From an uncultured Candidatus Saccharibacteria bacterium (GTDB lineage: Bacteria > Patescibacteria > Saccharimonadia > Saccharimonadales > 2-12-FULL-41-12), in NCBI GenBank assembly GCA_946478995.1, contig CAMLDK010000015.1, positions 1 through 14,459 of the forward strand: a stretch of DNA of 14,459 bases, read 5' to 3'. Below the pieces are notes generated by a model. The model was not told where the DNA came from. It saw nothing but the letters and a program-made list of their open reading frames with translations, and ran no database searches. Of this stretch, positions 13,189-14,459 are shown in pieces. Every line of letters starts with the position of its first letter. Position 1 is the first letter of the stretch. Made by a program: the position numbers and the translations under genes.

Positions 13189-13719
13189 ATGACAAAGGGG
13201 AGCAATATAGAGGCGATTGAAAAGGCGACTGGCAGATCCTGGGAAAAGTGGTTGGAATTCTTTGAGAGTATCGGCGCTAAGGACCTATCGCACACTGAGA
13301 TAGCTAAGAAAGTAAATGAAACCGGCACCCCAGGCTGGTGGAGCCAGTCGGTAACCGTGGCTTACGAACAGCACATAGGCAGGCGCAAGCCCGGCCAAAG
13401 ACCGGACGGAAAATTCGATGTTTCAGCCAGCAGAACCATTGAAGGTACAATGGATGAAACTTTGGATAAATGGCTGGAGCTTGTCGAAGACATCAAGGAG
13501 TTCAACGGCGTGAGGCTGGAAGGAGAACCCGGCATAAGCAAGACCGAAAAGTGGCGGAATTGGCGCTGCGCGCTAAGCGACGGCTCCAGGGTTGTCGTAG
13601 GGATTTATCAGAAAGCTCCAAACAAAGCGGGGCTAGGCCTTGCGCATGAAAAACTGGCTTCAGCACAATTAGCCGAACAACAAAGAAGTTATTGGAAAAG
13701 CTTTCTCCAAAAACTATAA
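13189..13719 (+). CDS. DUF4287 domain protein with SRPBCC-like C-terminal half, 176 aa
   Basis: Residues 6-80 match DUF4287 as I know it: EKATGRSWEKW, then KDLSHTEIAK, then the highly characteristic block WWSQSVTVAYEQHIGRR (50-66) followed by PGQRPDG. The C-terminal half (about 90-176) recalls the end of AHSA1/SRPBCC-type ligand-binding domains, with a DGSRVVV strand, then a long helix beginning AHEKLAS and ending in YWKSFLQKL. The molecular role of the family is not established. The frame is open to TTG 13132, but ATG 13189 fits the extended -10 (13170-13178) and the usual DUF4287 N-terminus. The gene is transcribed divergently from the orphan at 13129. Confidence 0.8.
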   Translation: MTKGSNIEAIEKATGRSWEKWLEFFESIGAKDLSHTEIAKKVNETGTPGWWSQSVTVAYEQHIGRRKPGQRPDGKFDVSASRTIEGTMDETLDKWLELVEDIKEFNGVRLEGEPGISKTEKWRNWRCALSDGSRVVVGIYQKAPNKAGLGLAHEKLASAQLAEQQRSYWKSFLQKL

Positions 13720-13796
13720 GTATTCACTGGCGACTATACCTTCAGAGCAAAGCGAAGATGTGGCTGTTGCCGCTTAAGTAACCGAACAATAGATAG

Positions 13797-13825
13797 TTGC
13801 GTAAAACACAAAATAAGTTTATATT
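13797..13825 (+). promoter_or_regulatory. Promoter with leaderless start at 13832
   Basis: TTGCGT (13797-13802) and TATATT (13820-13825) are 17 bases apart and predict transcription exactly from the A of the ATG at 13832. No Shine-Dalgarno is present. Confidence 0.45.
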
Positions 13826-13831
13826 TATAAG

Positions 13832-14200
13832 ATGCTTAAACCTCAAAAAGGACGCAGGATACACACTTTTGCTACCTCTCATGCGAGAGCAAGCGCTATA
13901 GAAACCGTTGCAGGGCAATATAAAGAAGAGTTGGAAGTTTCCGTTGAGCCCATAGACACACCTGAGAAAGCCTCGAATGCCGCCAGAAGGTCGTTTCAGG
14001 AAATTGAGACGACAGGTGCCGGAGGCTACAACAGGGATTTAGATGAGATCATTGCCAGGTACGAAAGGTTAGGCGCTACCGGTGCTGCCTCTATGGTACA
14101 GCTAGGAGTAGCTAAAGACGGTGGCTTTGATTTCGTTACCTTCCATCAAGAAGTAGACGATATCTTAGGCCCCGAAAACGCCCAGCCGAGAGTAATGTAG
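13832..14200 (+). CDS. Hypothetical protein, 122 aa
   Basis: No family recognised. The N-terminus is basic (LKPQKGRRIH) and the rest is acidic and helical, with no signal peptide, membrane segment or metal-binding motif. A glycine-containing turn (TTGAGGYNRD, about residues 60-69) separates two predicted helical segments. The ATG coincides with the predicted transcription start. It is separated from the DUF4287 gene by 112 bases in which I see no further gene and no convincing terminator. It is probably a single-gene transcript. Confidence 0.65.
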   Translation: MLKPQKGRRIHTFATSHARASAIETVAGQYKEELEVSVEPIDTPEKASNAARRSFQEIETTGAGGYNRDLDEIIARYERLGATGAASMVQLGVAKDGGFDFVTFHQEVDDILGPENAQPRVM

Positions 14201-14224
14201 GTCCAGCCGGATACCTTTGCTGCT

Positions 14225-14230
14225 TATAAT
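14225..14230 (+). promoter_or_regulatory. Promoter of the gene at 14238, near-leaderless
   Basis: A perfect TATAAT lies seven bases before the ATG at 14238, so the predicted start is base 14237. No -35 of note is seen. Confidence 0.5.
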
Positions 14231-14237
14231 AAGTAGC

Positions 14238-14459
14238 ATGAAGAGAGATTTTATACTGGCCTTTTTTAAAGACAAAGACGGAAAAATAAGTATTATCCAA
14301 TGGCCCAACGCACCGATTTTGCTTTGGGCGGGGTTTTCCATGCTGTCTAAAGTAGCAAATAAAGAAATAAGCTCAGGAATCTCCTTAATCGCTACGGTAT
14401 GCCTGTTGTATTGGACTTATTTGGAAATAACCGAAGGAACAAGCCCGTTCCGGCGGGTT
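14238..14459 (+). CDS. Small membrane protein, 5' part only (cut by the window end)
   Basis: An ATG directly behind TATAAT opens a frame that runs 74 codons to the end of the window without a stop. The protein begins with a charged segment (KDKDGKISIIQWPN) and has two hydrophobic stretches, about residues 24-38 and 47-63, consistent with two membrane helices joined by a short polar loop. It ends in view with GTSPFRRV. Short two-helix proteins with a QWPN motif before the first helix are, as I recall, common hypothetical proteins in bacteria including CPR. No function can be assigned. The remaining length is unknown. Confidence 0.7.
   Translation, partial: MKRDFILAFFKDKDGKISIIQWPNAPILLWAGFSMLSKVANKEISSGISLIATVCLLYWTYLEITEGTSPFRRV

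Noticed and set aside
1..14459. CRISPR array, insertion sequence or integrase-linked mobile element
   Set aside because: No regularly spaced repeats, no transposase or recombinase motif, and no long terminal inverted repeats were seen. The accessory insert carries no mobility gene of its own.

Overview
The window looks like chromosomal DNA of a small-genome bacterium, most likely a member of the Patescibacteria/CPR and plausibly Saccharibacteria (TM7). The placement is an inference. It rests on the style of the proteins (short divergent core genes, many small orphan genes), the standard use of TGA as a stop (which argues against SR1 and Gracilibacteria), and the repeated near-leaderless gene starts in which a TATAAT-like box lies only 7-11 bases before the start codon.

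Layout. Bases 1-161 are a probable leader of rpsJ with an inverted repeat. Bases 162-1381 carry rpsJ (ribosomal protein S10) followed by a PlsC-type acyltransferase. Bases 1429-2243 hold two overlapping orphan genes, and 2297-2989 holds a NYN/LabA-type nuclease-domain protein. Bases 3039-3519 hold a diverged paralog of the 1429 gene that is split by a frame change. Bases 3614-4261 encode RadC.

Bases 4380-12422 are a type I restriction-modification locus. hsdM (4380) and hsdR (10077) each have a near-leaderless promoter. Between hsdM and hsdS sits an AT-rich accessory operon with its own TTGACA promoter and Shine-Dalgarno sites. It contains four small winged-helix-like genes (6050, 6441, 6872, 7257), a fifth in which a similar winged helix is joined to a HEPN-like C-terminal domain (7648), and a PIN-like gene (8454). 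These run by overlapping starts and stops into hsdS (8861). The tandem array of divergent winged-helix proteins ending in two candidate RNases, embedded in an hsd locus, is the most interesting part of the window. Its architecture recalls anticodon nuclease PrrC, a HEPN RNase encoded inside an hsd locus and held silent by the restriction complex, but the sequences here are not PrrC.

Bases 12455-14459 hold ordinary small genes: an orphan on the minus strand, a divergent DUF4287 protein, another orphan, and the first 74 codons of a small predicted membrane protein cut off by the window end.

How the genes work together: HsdM2-HsdS would methylate a bipartite target, and HsdR would add ATP-dependent restriction. 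The accessory genes, co-transcribed with hsdS, could regulate the system or act as a second-line abortive response. No tRNA, rRNA, CRISPR array or insertion sequence was found.
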